This document shows, piece by piece, positions 53,401-62,674 of a stretch of DNA of 64,000 nucleotides (position 1 is the first letter of the stretch; every line of letters begins with the position of its first letter). The notes beneath the pieces were generated by a model. That model had not been told where the DNA came from and ran no database searches. It saw nothing but the letters and a program-made list of their open reading frames with translations. Where the stretch lies: positions 21,769,098 through 21,833,097 of the forward strand of contig NC_134138.1 in the NCBI RefSeq assembly GCF_033958435.1, read 5' to 3'. Origin of the DNA: Carettochelys insculpta. Taxonomy: Eukaryota; Chordata; Testudines; Carettochelyidae. Made by a program: the position numbers and the translations under genes.

Positions 53401-56400
53401 GTGCAGCACACTAGAGCACTCTACAAATCACAGCCCTTCTGCTGGGCTTTGTTGGCACTACATACGAGAAGCCCTCAGTTTAGAATCTGTAAATCAAATC
53501 TCTGCCTTTAACACAGTCATAAGAAATTAGATGCAGTCAGTCTTGTAGATGCTGTGTGTGGTAGAATATGTTCCATATGGCTTTCCTACGGATGTGTTAT
53601 AGCCTGTTGTCTAATAGCTACGTCTGTGCTGTTACTAGTTTAAAATAAGCACATACCTGTGGTGGTGGTGGTGGTGTGCCTTTGGTTATTTTATATGATA
53701 ATCTGCATTTTTGTGATCATTTATTCATATTTGAAAAGGGCTTCTAGAAACAGTGTGAGATAATTTGGGCTTGATTATCACTGCTTGAAATTGAGAAGCA
53801 AATAAAAGAAAATGACATTATGCTTTTTTAAAAAAGAAGGATTCCCAGAGAGAGCTTTTATTCTGGTGCATGTAGAAGTTAAAATGTAATTACAGCAATA
53901 CAAACAAACTAGATTAGAGAATTTTATTTTAAGGTTACCTTTTTCTTCCTTTTCAATGGACCTGTCATGCCATTGTTAAAGCTCAGTTTAAATCAATATG
54001 GGGAGGGAACTTCACAAAATCAATGAGACATGCTATGTAAAAATGGAAATTATAGTTAGTCCTGGTGTTTCTAATGGAGGAGATGGTACAGTAACTGACT
54101 ATAAAATTGATTGTAAATTCTTCATTGGCAAAGCTACATCTACCAGTACAGTACTGCAGTGTTTCCTATCCTCTGAACAGTGAGTGGGGTGTTGAGTTAG
54201 AGAGCTACATTTAAGGTACAGGTCCTCTCTAGTCCGGCACCCTTGGGACTTGACCAGTGCCAAATGAAAGATTTTGCAAGCCAGTGAGAGGTCGATATGG
54301 TCTATCAGCATTACCAACACTGCTTCTGCTTATGGGACTCTTAGAAGATAGTTAGAGGTAGATTACACCTAAATAACAGCACTGAACACGGGGAGCCAGG
54401 ACTGGTGGCTGTAAACAAACTTTATGCGACAGTGGGAGACTTGGCCGCACGCATGACAAGTGGTTGTCCAGCTAACTAAAATCATGGCCGATTATGAATC
54501 TGCCAGAAAAGAGAGGTTCAACCTGTAGTATTCACTGACCTGGAATTGTACTGGGTTTTACAATTTTACACTTTCATTTCACTGAATAGAATTACTCATT
54601 TCTCCTTTCACAGAATAAAAATTTACCCATAGAAAATACCACAGATTGTTTAAGCACCATGGCAAGTGTGTGCAGAGTCATGTTGGAAACCCCGTAAGTA
54701 TGAGATGAATGAGTAACAAACTCCGTTTTTCATTGTAGGCTTCTTGTGCACCATGACTAATACAAACATAAGTATGTACTTCAAACATAATTCATAATGC
54801 ATAAAATGAATTTAAAAAGGGAAATCAACAACATGGGGGGCCAAATAATTTTTTTCTTTTTACTAAATTTCATAATTTTTTTTGCCTTATGGATTATTTG
54901 TCAAATACCCTAGATACATCATTTGTCTGCTTTTTCTGAGAATATTGTTTAATATTTAAAAATAGAATGGATATGAAAATATGATGATCACTCAGTGCCT
55001 ATGTAAAGACCTTTGTCGTGCATAATTCAGGAAAATGTAAAAAGTGAGCACACTCGCCTGGAGCATGCTTTGAAAAATGCCTTGAGCAGTGCATGCTTCT
55101 TGTTTTAACTGCTTCAAGAAAAGAGTTGAGTGGGTGAATGGTGGGTTCAGAAATTCTCTTGCCTTGTTCTTTGGGTATTAAATGTAGTAACTTGCAGATG
55201 TGAGTTACTCAAGTGTACTGTAAGTGTGTCAAATTGTGGACAGGTGAAAGAAAAGTCAGGCACTGTGTGCCTAGTTTTTCTAACCAGCTGTTCATGGATC
55301 TGAATAGGCTGCTGGTGATAAACAGGTCATAGTGACAATGTCAAATTAAAAATAAATAAGGGCTGGGCGAAAGGCTACAGTGCATGTTTTGGTGAGGGGA
55401 GCGGGAGATAAGGATGGGCTTCAAACATTGAACTTCAGGGACGGCTTGTGCCTCTGACAGGCAAGCAGCTAGGCCTTGCTCAAAAAATGCGGCATTCTTA
55501 TTCCATGGGTGCATCACAAGTGAATTGGGGTTTCCTTTTTGGGGTATAAACAAAATGGTCAGTTGTCTTGGCTTCTTGCAAACATCAATACAAAAAATTC
55601 TGAAGTTAACAGCAAGGTGTCAGTTGGGTTTGAGAGACTTATTCCTCCAGTTTCCAAATAATGAACTTTCTGAGCAATGGTCTGATTTCTGTGTTGGGGG
55701 AAATAGTTGTTCTTATATCCCCTCTAAGTGATCTTTTTCCAGTGTTAATGATGAAGGCCTGTTTTTGTGTTTAATAATGGATATTTTTGTGTTCTAAAAT
55801 TTCAGTGAGTACAGAAGCAGGTTTACGAATGAGGAAACAGTATCGTTCTGTCTGAGGGTAATGGTGGGTGTCATCATACTCTACGACCATGTGCATCCAG
55901 TGGGTGCTTTTGCCAAAACTTCAAAAATTGATGTAAGTTTCATGTTGCTCACAGTCTGTGGATGTTTTAACCAAAGTTATATGTGAACTTTCTCTTTCCT
56001 CTTCCCATGTAATATGACTATTGAGTCCAAATCAATAATAAGTATATGTATATTCTAGGATACCCCTAATTGGTTGACGTGTACTAGCAGCCTACAGTAC
56101 AGATAACTTCATGCAAGAAACAATCCAAAGTGTACGTTTAAATGCACACAAAATCTCAAATGTTTAGATAAAAAGTGAATTTCAGTGAAATCCAGGGTAA
56201 CCCCCAGAAACATTATACACTCACCCCTTGTTAAACGAGTATTTACAGGTACTTGCTAAAATGAGGCGTGCACGTACCTACCTTTGTTTACCAGATAAGT
56301 GAACTCCCCCACAATAATATGAGCCTTACCCTACTCTCCACAGACCCAGCCTGCTGCAGCTGAACTCCCCGCCTCCCCACAGTCCCATCCTGCCTCAGCC

Positions 56401-58563
56401 TGAAACTGCGCAGGCCCTGCAGATCCAACCTGCAGCAGCTTGAAACTCCACTGGCCCCACAGACCCAACCTGCAGCAGCCTGAATCCGCTGCTGGCTTCT
56501 TGTCCCCAACCCGCAGGAGCTTGACCCCTAACCTGCAACAGCCTGAATCCCCTGCTACTTTCCCCATGGACCCAACCCATTACAGCCTTAACCCCCCAGC
56601 CCACCCCATGGATCCAACCTGCCACCGGGTTTTAACCCTCCCTCCCACTCATGGGCCCAAACTGCACCCAGCCTTTAACCTTCCCCAACCACCCCCAAAC
56701 CCAAGGTTCACTTACCTTTCAAAAGCAATACCACATGCTGCCACTCCTTCACTGAGTTATGAGCACTTGGAACGAATCAGAGACTTTTACACGTATTTTA
56801 ATGGAAGTTTAGTGTCCCTCTTACAAGTTTTCACCTATGAGCAGAAATTTAGGAACGAATCGTGCTCACTTAGCGAGGGACGTGTAGTTTATTTACATAA
56901 TGTGTCTATCTTCTACATAACATAAACATTAGAAATGAAAGTCTAGTAAGTCCAGTGCATTCCCTACTGCCACATAGTTTTTCATCCTTCACTATCATCC
57001 AAACCAACTTGCACTGTTTTCTAACTTTCAACTTTGCCCCATTTTGTTCTGTAATTGAAACGTGGTGTTGGATTTATATGATTAAATGTATACCTTGTAA
57101 AAAGTGTAGTAGATGAATCAAAAGAAATAATCTTCGGGTACTTAGCACAGGGGCGGGGTTTTTTTATTCTGTAGTTTTGTGAGAACCCTGAAAAAACAAG
57201 TATTAATTTAAAAACAGTCCAGGAAAGAAAAAAAAAAACTGTGAAACCTTTTATATTGTCCCTAAAGTAAAAGTCTTTCAGTTTCTTACAGCAAATTTTG
57301 ATATAGCTATTCCACTGCTGTAGATGTATGAAATTCTCACTATGATTGCAAGAAACTAGATAAGCCTTTCTACGTTAAGGGAAGATTTCAGAGTACTGGA
57401 TGTTTGCTACCTTTCAAATAGCCAGAAGCACAACATGTACATTTGTATTTTTCTCTACAGTTCTTTAAAGTAATTAACTCTTAGGCTTTGGAAGCTATAT
57501 TTTTTGCATGTTATTTTTATATGGCGTTCATGTGATATAGAATGTTAACTTGTTTTAATTTCCAGATGAAAGGATGCATCAAAGTCCTTAAAGATCAGCC
57601 TCCTAACAGCGTAGAAGGCCTTCTAAATGCTCTCAGGTACTTATTTTTAACATGAATCTATTTTAATGTGATTTTTTTTTTTAGAAGATGACAAACAGGG
57701 AAACCTGGTTGATGAAGTCTTCTGTTAGTATAATAGATTAAAGATGAGAGCCTTTGTTTTGCAAGCTTCCTCACTAGGATGCGTTGATCCTGAAAATGAG
57801 TTGACTGCCTTTGTGGGTTTAAAAAAAAAAAAATCATGTCTTTAGACCCATTCACTCCTTGGTTGAGACTGCAAGTGAGCTTACCTGCTGTTAATCATTT
57901 GATTCTTGTTCAGTTCAAAATTTGCATCTGTTAACATGGAACTTTTATGTGTCATTGTGCTGTCCATTTTTATGGCCAGTTAACCACCTAACTGCGTAAC
58001 TGTGCACACTAAGTGAGCTACTAGGGGAGTTAACACTGGATAAAATTTCCTGCCCAAACTAGTGCCTCAATTTCAATTCTTGAAGTATATCCTAGGGAAG
58101 AGAATTGGAGAAATTTAATTAGTTGCTCAGTGGGTAGGTGGAAGAAAGAGGCAGAAAATAATAAATGATAAGCCAGTTAAGCAAACTGAGGAAACAACAG
58201 AAGTGAAAGCTCAGTTTTCTAATGTGGTTAGTAGCTGAAATTTTCATATTATGTGTTTTTTAAGTTGTGCAATTTGTGCAATGAAAATTGCATAAATTGT
58301 TTCAAAATACCTTATTCTGAACTTGGTGCCATCCCCATGTTCAACCGCCCCACCCCTGCACGTGGCCTTGGCCCCAGGTTTAACTAACTAAAAAATAAAT
58401 TTTGTATTGTTCCTTCATTTACTGGCTTTGTCTGTAGAAGATCCGAACTATAAATAAGCATTTGTACAATGTCTTCCCCCCCTACTTCCCCTTTTTTAGG
58501 TACACAACAAAGCATTTGAATGATGAGACTACCTCCAAGCAAATTAAATCTATGTTGCAATAA
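29413..58563 (+). CDS. CYRIB: CYRIB (FAM49B), RAC1-binding regulator of the WAVE complex; whole coding span
   Basis: CYRIB binds active RAC1 and limits WAVE/SCAR-driven actin branching at the leading edge. Joining exon 29413-29485 or 30508-30580 with the nine exons 41262-41383, 45297-45402, 51298-51434, 52791-52868, 52990-53106, 54614-54693, 55806-55932, 57566-57636 and 58500-58563 gives 975 bases, 324 codons plus TAA. This equals the length I know for the mammalian protein, and the sequence agrees with it almost throughout. All introns are GT-AG and all phases fit. Gly2 is a myristoylation site. Arg160-Arg161, known to contact RAC1, lie in the YYRRT segment of the 52791 exon. The fold is the CYRI/DUF1394 domain over nearly the whole length. 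The paralogue CYRIA is excluded by CYRIB-type residues such as [15 protein letters not shown]. Confidence 0.97.
29486..30497 (+). other. CYRIB: CYRIB intron between alternative first exons
   Basis: About 1 kb of non-coding DNA separates exon a and exon b. An A-run lies at 30074-30089. No transposon is recognised. Confidence 0.6.
30498..30580 (+). CDS. CYRIB: CYRIB alternative first coding exon b (canonical N-terminus)
   Basis: The acceptor is cttgacag ending at 30497, with 10 bases of 5' UTR, ATG at 30508, 24 codons plus one base, and donor gtgaga at 30581. It encodes [15 protein letters not shown] then GPNFFLDFE, the N-terminus of the common vertebrate isoform. Exon total is 83 bases, the same as exon a. 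The pair probably arose by tandem exon duplication about 1.1 kb apart. Confidence 0.93.
30581..31152 (+). other. CYRIB: CYRIB intron, unique part
   Basis: AT-rich intronic DNA before the TA-flanked transposon. No feature is recognised. Confidence 0.5.
31155..32419. mobile_element. TA-flanked inverted-repeat DNA transposon, about 1.27 kb
   Basis: The ends are ttactcctgagggcat on the left and the inverse of caggagtaa on the right (left and right read TTACTCCTGRGGG). A TA lies on each side (31153-31154 and 32420-32421). The left 60 bases (ttctgcacaaaatattttac...) and the right end (gaaatctgcacagga...) share a ttctgca/tctgcac motif. The interior is G-rich and internally repetitive (gtgtggg words, 31400-31700) and codes for nothing recognisable. 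The TA duplication points to a Tc1/mariner-like mechanism, but the family is not assigned. Confidence 0.7.
32422..34679. other. CYRIB: CYRIB intron without recognised feature
   Basis: AT-rich intronic sequence with short A-runs (32562-32576, 32915-32928). No exon or repeat family can be supported. Confidence 0.5.
34680..37230 (-). mobile_element. CR1-like LINE relic, reverse orientation, interrupted
   Basis: On the minus strand, 37121-36918 reads [20 protein letters not shown] and 36910-36719 reads [20 protein letters not shown]. These match the linker and RT entry of CR1-like ORF2 (KSPGPDGIHPRVLKEL-type). Sequence from about 36700 down to 34690 has the texture of the RT and 3' part of such LINEs, but no long frame remains. 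The segment is broken by a small inverted-repeat element at 35718-35993. The lower boundary is uncertain. Confidence 0.55.
35718..35993. mobile_element. Small inverted-repeat transposon (MITE-like), 276 bp
   Basis: The left arm from tagaataaggttcc (35719) to about 35800 pairs with the right arm down to ggaaccttattcta (35993) over about 70-80 bases. Matching blocks include gaaacca, gttcttattg and gtgcgtaaact. TA dinucleotides sit at the tips. The loop contains gattcgaacccgggactcc at 35812-35830, whose complement resembles a tRNA B box. No protein is coded. Confidence 0.75.
37241..37450 (-). repeat. tRNA-derived SINE, copy 1 of 3
   Basis: On the minus strand it begins with a tRNA-like head (ATAGCTTAGAGGTTTGAGCA-like A-box region, CCTGCTAAACACATGGTTGCGAGTC B-box region). 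It ends with the tail motif GACCTCTGAAGGTCCCTTCC. Copies 2 and 3 repeat the same order. Confidence 0.8.
37478..37695 (-). repeat. tRNA-derived SINE, copy 2 of 3
   Basis: The minus strand reads ATAGCTCAGTGGTTTGAGCA (A box), CTGCTAAACCCAGGGTTGTG and GAACTCGGTCC (B-box region), and GACCTCTGAAGGTCCCTTCC near the tail. This is the best preserved head of the three. Confidence 0.85.
37731..37945 (-). repeat. tRNA-derived SINE, copy 3 of 3
   Basis: Same orientation and order as copies 1 and 2. The head reads GATAGTTCAGTGATTTAAG, with several substitutions, and the tail reads TGACCTCTGAAGGCCCCTCC. A C/A-rich spacer (37696-37730) separates it from copy 2. Confidence 0.8.
38254..38556. mobile_element. 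Inverted-repeat DNA element with tctacact ends
   Basis: The left end is gggcaggtctacactcaagg and the right end is agaagtgtaggtgtagcctt, an inverted pair in which aggtctacact corresponds to aggctacaccta. Similar tctacact ends occur at 45837, 47896, 49545, 60290 and 62340 in this window. The interior has no coding potential. Confidence 0.55.
38557..41261. other. CYRIB: CYRIB intron without recognised feature
   Basis: AT-rich intronic DNA leading to the acceptor at 41261. No feature is supported. 38557-38690 may be part of another copy of the tctacact family. Confidence 0.45.
41262..41383 (+). CDS. CYRIB: CYRIB coding exon 2, residues 25-65
   Basis: Acceptor tgtttag, donor gtaaag, 122 bases, phase 1 to phase 0. 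It encodes [20 protein letters not shown] followed by [20 protein letters not shown]. An open frame extends upstream to 41207, but that part is intron. Confidence 0.97.
41384..42419. other. CYRIB: CYRIB intron without recognised feature
   Basis: Intronic sequence; nothing recognisable. Confidence 0.5.
42420..43570 (-). mobile_element. Probable CR1-like LINE 3' relic
   Basis: The plus strand begins with tagattctaaggctagaagg, whose complement resembles the CR1 3' end. Following text such as gtatctcaggatcctgttag and agaacttccctggagt is of the type seen in reptile CR1 3' regions. No open frame remains. Assignment is by texture only. Confidence 0.4.
43790..43840. repeat. AT-rich short tandem duplication
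   Basis: The word tatataaatataattaata occurs twice in succession within this segment. It is low-complexity DNA. Confidence 0.7.
43841..44538. other. CYRIB: CYRIB intron without recognised feature
   Basis: AT-rich intronic DNA between the AT duplication and the TA-flanked transposon. Nothing is recognisable. Confidence 0.5.
44541..44956. mobile_element. TA-flanked inverted-repeat transposon, copy 1
   Basis: The left end is caagttcaacctctgtagtc and the right end, read inverted, is CAGGTTGTACCTCTGTGGTC. TA lies on each side (44539-44540 and 44957-44958). The same family recurs at 54219-54525. At 416 bases with no transposase it is a non-autonomous copy of a Tc1/mariner-type element, possibly Tigger-like. 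Confidence 0.75.
45297..45402 (+). CDS. CYRIB: CYRIB coding exon 3, residues 66-101
   Basis: Acceptor ttttcaag, donor gtaagt, 106 bases, phase 0 to phase 1. It encodes [20 protein letters not shown] then [15 protein letters not shown]. The frame stays open past the donor to 45554, but the next residues do not belong to the family. Confidence 0.97.
46200..46615. repeat. 264-bp direct repeat, about 1.6 copies
   Basis: Blocks such as ctggccatc...gtgtcc, gatccctgaaaata and gatagaaaagtctaggaaa recur 264 bases apart (46216 against 46480 for the end of ctggcc). Confidence 0.8.
46905..47145. repeat. Imperfect minisatellite of about 50-bp units
   Basis: Units carry ccccc-a-tatcttagcc, then a ggggaagacttcccc-like palindrome and ccagcagctgcaag. 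At least three units can be aligned (46907, 46957, 47071), with a diverged stretch between the second and third. Confidence 0.65.
49180..49553. repeat. Fragment of a tctacact-ended DNA element, rich in ctgtcaacaga palindromes
   Basis: The right end gtagcgtagacccagctta is an inverted form of the end family seen at 45837. The interior has many tgttgaca/tgtcaaca words in both directions. The left end is missing, so this is a partial copy. Confidence 0.55.
49554..51297. other. CYRIB: CYRIB intron without recognised feature
   Basis: Intronic sequence before coding exon 4. No element is recognised. Confidence 0.5.
51298..51434 (+). CDS. CYRIB: CYRIB coding exon 4, residues 101-146
   Basis: Acceptor catttag, donor gtaaat, 137 bases, phase 1 to phase 0. 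It encodes [20 protein letters not shown] and then [20 protein letters not shown] and RFDELK. It is the longest exon of the CYRI domain. Confidence 0.97.
51700..52354 (+). mobile_element. Detached 3' end of a DIRS element (E5) in CYRIB intron
   Basis: 51925-51950 reads LGRAVLSV, like VGRAVLPS at the end of the E1 recombinase. At about 51970-52085 there is a degraded internal complementary region (gagtggagcacccacggggg, then ctgcagtaactgag). The right inverted repeat follows to about 52354 (gagtggagcacctgcaggga, cttgaagaacctcagttac). The order and spacing equal those at 13520-13888 and 28456-28829. The 5' five-sixths of the element are absent, and the left limit is uncertain. Confidence 0.75.
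52446..52462. repeat. Short (tgc)n microsatellite
   Basis: About five tgc/ctg repeats, in the intron between coding exons 4 and 5. Confidence 0.7.
52791..52868 (+). CDS. CYRIB: CYRIB coding exon 5, residues 147-172, RAC1-contact arginines
   Basis: Acceptor ttcttgcag, donor gtaggt, 78 bases, phase 0. It encodes [20 protein letters not shown] then RINNVP. The adjacent arginines are residues 160 and 161, the pair reported as essential for RAC1 binding. A second GT four bases downstream (gtaacc) could compete as donor. Confidence 0.96.
52990..53106 (+). CDS. CYRIB: CYRIB coding exon 6, residues 173-211
   Basis: Acceptor tctttatag, donor gtgagc, 117 bases, phase 0. It encodes [20 protein letters not shown] and then [19 protein letters not shown]. 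Confidence 0.97.
53107..54216. other. CYRIB: CYRIB intron without recognised feature, with a (ggt)n run
   Basis: Apart from a short ggt microsatellite near 53659-53681, nothing is recognised. Confidence 0.5.
54219..54525. mobile_element. TA-flanked inverted-repeat transposon, copy 2
   Basis: The left end is caggtcctctctagtccggc and the right end, read inverted, is CAGGTTGAACCTCTCTTTTC. TA lies on each side. It is the same family as 44541-44956 and is likewise non-autonomous. Confidence 0.75.
54614..54693 (+). CDS. CYRIB: CYRIB coding exon 7, residues 212-238
   Basis: Acceptor tttcacag, donor gtaagt, 80 bases, phase 0 to phase 2. It encodes [20 protein letters not shown] then RVMLET and two bases of Pro238. 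Confidence 0.97.
54694..55805. other. CYRIB: CYRIB intron without recognised feature
   Basis: Intronic DNA before coding exon 8. Nothing is recognised. Confidence 0.5.
55806..55932 (+). CDS. CYRIB: CYRIB coding exon 8, residues 238-280
   Basis: Acceptor atttcag, donor gtaagt, 127 bases, phase 2 to phase 0. It encodes [20 protein letters not shown] then [20 protein letters not shown] and ID. Confidence 0.97.
56222..56885. mobile_element. Inverted-repeat element with internal proline-coding-like minisatellite
   Basis: The left end cccttgttaaacgagtattt and the right end, read inverted, CCCTCGCTAAGTGAGC are related. Between them 56335-56690 is a C-rich array of imperfect units (gacccaacctgcagcagcctgaa-type). 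The element is non-coding. The class is not assigned. Confidence 0.5.
56886..57565. other. CYRIB: CYRIB intron without recognised feature
   Basis: Intronic DNA with an A-run near 57225-57238. Nothing else is seen. Confidence 0.5.
57566..57636 (+). CDS. CYRIB: CYRIB coding exon 9, residues 281-304
   Basis: Acceptor atttccag, donor gtactt, 71 bases, phase 0 to phase 2. It encodes [20 protein letters not shown] then NAL and two bases of Arg304. Confidence 0.97.
57637..58499. other. CYRIB: Last CYRIB intron
   Basis: AT-rich intron with T- and A-runs. It ends in a polypyrimidine tract of about 25 bases before the final exon. Confidence 0.55.
58500..58563 (+). CDS. CYRIB: CYRIB last coding exon, residues 304-324 and stop
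   Basis: The acceptor is ccttttttag, after a long pyrimidine tract. The exon encodes [20 protein letters not shown] and ends with TAA at 58561-58563. The exon continues into the 3' UTR. Confidence 0.97.
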
Positions 58564-59305
58564 CAATTACCTGGAATTAGCACCTGCTGTAAACAGAAGA
58601 CAGTATTCTGCAATGACTGAGATGCACAGATTTTTTTTTTTTTTAGTGATTGCAACTACTATCTCATTCATTCTTGCTTTTTTATTTTCTTCTCTCTTCC
58701 TCTTTTCCCCTTTTAATCACTTTCTTGTTCTTAAGCTCAGACTTTTCTGTGCCAAATCAATTAAAATGATCAACTCTGGAAGGTATTTATACTTTTCAGA
58801 ATAGCCATCTTTAAGTGGCAGCTAATTATGTACTATGTTTGGATTTCTCTGTACTGGGGAAAGTTCTGTGACTTGAACTAAATATTTTTAAACTTGTGTC
58901 TTTTTTGTTTTGTTTTTTTTTTTGAAAAACTAATATTTAATATTGCTTCTTCTGCATGGCAAAACTGCCTATTTCTGCTATTTAAAAAACCCTCAATGAC
59001 TTCATTTTCTATGGCGGCTTATTTTCATTTGCAACTATGAGGAAACATAAGAGCAGATTTGTTTAAATTAACTGTGTTTGTACAAAATGGTACCCAACAC
59101 AAAAGTTTTTTTAAATAAGTAAAGACTGTTTTGTTTAAAAGTTACGTTTGCATTTTGACTCATTTTTGTAAGGATGTATGTTGTATGTTAATCTTTAATA
59201 ACTAACGTTGAAAAATGTGGTGTGTGCGTAGCAAACTTACGTATGCATGTTCATGTCAAATGATTGGCTGTGGATAAAATAATAAAAATTGGCTTTCATT
59301 TTTCT
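58564..59305 (+). other. CYRIB: CYRIB 3' untranslated region
   Basis: Non-coding, AT-rich sequence follows the stop directly and runs to the first good poly(A) signal. It has several T-runs (58629-58644, 58900-58922). The true end may be further downstream if other signals are used. Confidence 0.75.
59281..59286 (+). promoter_or_regulatory. CYRIB: Poly(A) signal AATAAA of CYRIB
   Basis: AATAAA lies about 720 bases after the stop. It is followed within 20-45 bases by T- and GT-rich sequence (ttcatttttctaagtgtgg and ttgtttt), the usual arrangement for cleavage and polyadenylation. Confidence 0.75.
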
Positions 59306-61859
59306 AAGTGTGGTTTGTTTTACCAGTGTTTTGAGTGAGGTGTCTACATGAGTATTTTTGGCTTTTTACCAGAGAAGTAAATTAATAAGTTTATAGAGTG
59401 AAAACTATCTTGCTGTTCCTTTACATGTAATCACTGAAATGGAGTCTGTGCTTTTAGCTTAGTTAAGCCTAACATGTTCCGTTAGCATTCCTGGTTACAG
59501 CGTATGATATTATATGTTTCATAATCCCTTTGTAATCATACAAGCAAGATGTGGGGAAAATTGTTAATCCAGGGTTGTTTTTTTTTAAACTAAGCATCTG
59601 AAAATATTCCAGTCTTGTTTTACTGCGTCCCTTGATCATTGTGCTCTTTCAGAAAAGAGCAACAGAAGAAATCTAAAAAGCATATTTTTTTCTTCAAACG
59701 GTGAGTGTGCTGGCACTGTTCAAAATATAGATGCCATCCTCTCCCACTCCCCTTTAAAATCTGTTGTAAATGGAGAAGACGGACACGGGGCCAACAGAAA
59801 GGAGAGTGCGACGCTGAGATTATTTTAATCATTGATAGTCTGTGGCAAAATTATCAGAAGTGGGCATTGGCATACAATAAACTGATTTATCATTTAATAA
59901 TGCTTCAAAATTTAACACATACAGATGCTTACTGAAAACATCATGAAGTGCACAATCCAAATGTAGTAGGTAATTAACATAACTGTACGTTTTAGATTGT
60001 GAAGCTTTCCAACTAAGGATATGTCATTTGTACCCAGAAGATGGACCCAATAAGGGTTGATCTTCCAGGATTTGATTTCATGCATCTAATGAGTATATGT
60101 GAAATTGAACTATTGGGAGTCGCCCCCTGTATTCCTCAGTCTTTCAAGGAGTAAGGGAGATTAACAGGAGAGTTTCTCCCATCAACCTCCCTCAGTGAAG
60201 ACAGCCGGGTCAGTCAGTTTCAGCTACACGATTGCCATTGCTGGAATTGCATATCTGCAATTCACTTTAAGGTCAAGTGTAGACCTGACCTAAGGGATTG
60301 AAACAGTTTTTCAATGAAAATTTTACAGTAGAAAACATCTAGAAAACTGTCATGACTCAAAATGTTTGGTAGTACTTAGAATCTTGTAAAGCTTCTGTTA
60401 GTACAGATACTGCTTTTGAATAAATACAGATACCCACATGCAAACAAGGATGTTTGTGCAGAAAGAACAGTATCTCCTGGCTGGTCTTCACCATCCGTTT
60501 TCATCTTTAAATCAGAGGCAGAAATACCAAATGAGTAAGAGTCAGGTGACTCTTTACATGCCACATATTGTTTGTACCGGCATCATATGTAAACTGATGA
60601 CTACATGTCTGCCATCAGGGAATCCTGCCAGATACTTGCTTTCAAAAACATTATGCTGTCTTTGCTCTGAGAGGAGGAGGAAGCCACAGAATGGTCATAC
60701 AACAAAATAGTTGGAGAGATTTTCTATTCTGTGGATCACAGCAGAACCAAGACAAGGAGATTTTCTTGGAGTAGTGAAGTCCCTAATCATGATTACGTAG
60801 CTATAAAAGGGCTGAATACGTCACTTGCAGCCTTTGTATTTTGGAGTGTAAATGGGGTTTATTTTCTGCTGAAGTTACAATATGGAGGCATACAAGTTTG
60901 AGATACCAAAAATGGTACAAGATCCTTTCTCCTGGTGCATCTTCCTTTGCATCTGTCTTGGTACCATTGGTCCACCCTAGGGCAGAATGGCTGTCTTGTA
61001 GAATGCTTTAGCAGAATGCCTTTCTGGGGAAGAGGAGGCAGCTCTATAATATGATAGAAACAAGCAGCTTACTCATTTTTGCTGCTGACTAGGTTTTCTG
61101 CATTTCCGTCTACCCCTCCTAGTGAGTATTCTTAAGTCCTGTTATACTTTGCCCTAGTTTTCTTTTTTCTTAAAGAGCTGACACATTCTCTGAGAACAAT
61201 TCATAATATTTTATCAAATAATACCAGATTAGTAGTGTCTTTGTTTCCTTGATATCTCAGTGACATAAATCTGAAAAGGCTAAGAAAAAAATATTAGTAG
61301 AACACCATCCCAACAACATAGGTCTATTTCTGTTTGACAGATTTTTTTTTTTTGTTTCAATAGTTGTACTGCTGCCCACCAATCTTAGTAAAGCAAAGAA
61401 TAAGTCATCTAAAGAGAGCTGATTATGCATTCTGTTGCTTTTCAGGATTCTTTTTAACCGCTGCTAATGGTAAAATGTGGAAGTCTTTTCTCAGTGTTTT
61501 TAGAAGAGTATTCCACTCAGGAATTCAAGCATCGAAGCTGGAGAACTTAGCAGTAACCTGTGGGCCTGCAGCCCTCTCAATTCCTTCTCACGTCCCATGG
61601 CTTAAGTTAGAGCATTCTGTCTGGTGTTTACCTGTACAGAGTTTCTGGAGTTGCATATAGTCTGTCAGTTTAGTAGAACCCTTTGTTTTTTTGTTTATGG
61701 TAATCAGCAGTAGTTTTTAGCCTAGAGGAATGCCCTCAATAAGTTTTAAATATTACCTCTCACATGGGGGTGTTATTCCTCCTAGCAACCCCCAGGCTTG
61801 GTGTGCTTATTTCTCTTGGGAGGGGAAATGTTTTTAAAAAGGTGTTGTATCTGCAGGTC
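59306..61859. other. Downstream flank of CYRIB
   Basis: No gene is recognised. 60117-60292 looks like the right half of a DNA element ending in tcaagtgtagacctgacct, related to the tctacact-ended group. The remainder is non-coding AT-rich sequence. Confidence 0.45.
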
Positions 61860-62334
61860 ATTCAAAAAGACAGTCCAAGTTAGAGGAACTTGTGCCTCAA
61901 GCAGTACTTTATGGAACAGACTTCAGGACAAACTTTGGTATCAGGCACCTCCGTGAATCATCCAGGTTTGCAGAGCCTTTCAACACCAACATGAGATGTT
62001 CCAGGCCCTTGGACTCCTTTCTCTACCTCTCCATTCATGTTTGACCAATAACTCAGGAGCAATCGCTGCTGTTTTGGCTGTGGCCTCAGTGCTACCTGCT
62101 CTAATAATAGAATTGTCTCATTCATTGGTTTCCTATTCTGCACTTCCAAAGGTGCCACATTGAAGTCTGCCTTTTCAGTTCTGAGTGGTCTGTTGTTGAG
62201 GGTGATATCTCCGGAACCAATGATACGTTCAATGCAGACCTCATATTCAGGATCAGTACTGAGTCCAGCTTCAGTATCACCATCTGTTCTGTTGCTGAGT
62301 GGAACTGTGATTCCTCTTTTGATAATTAACACAT

Positions 62335-62665
62335 TAAGGCCATGTCTACACTAGCAAGTTCTTTCAAACTATTTTTGAAAGGGGCTTTTTTGCAATACCC
62401 AGTGGAGCATCTACACACAGTGTTCTTTCAAAAGTGCTCTTCCACTCCCATTTCAGGAAGAGTACCTTCTTTCGAAAGAAAACGTATAGATGCTCCACAG
62501 TCCCTCTTTTTCAAAAGAGCAGTCCTCATAATGCCTGATTTTTCGATCCCTACCCAGTTCTTTTGAGAAAGTGGGAGTTGTGTGGAGGCTCTCTTTCAAA
62601 AGAGCAGATCACTCTTTTGATCCACTTTCTTGTGTGTGGACTCGCTCTTTAAAAATTATTTCTTC
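62335..62665. repeat. Partial DNA element with tctacact end and ctttcgaaag palindromes
   Basis: It begins aaggccatgtctacactagc, the end type seen at 45837 and 38254. The interior is full of tctttcaaaag and ctttcgaaag words in both orientations. No matching right end is found before the next repeat, so it is truncated. Confidence 0.55.
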
Positions 62666-62674
62666 CGGGAGAAA

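Noticed and set aside
61958..62332. 124-codon minus-strand frame, possible unknown gene
   Set aside because: No recognisable domain, start context or splice structure. It lies opposite gag-like DIRS sequence and ends at a transposon border.
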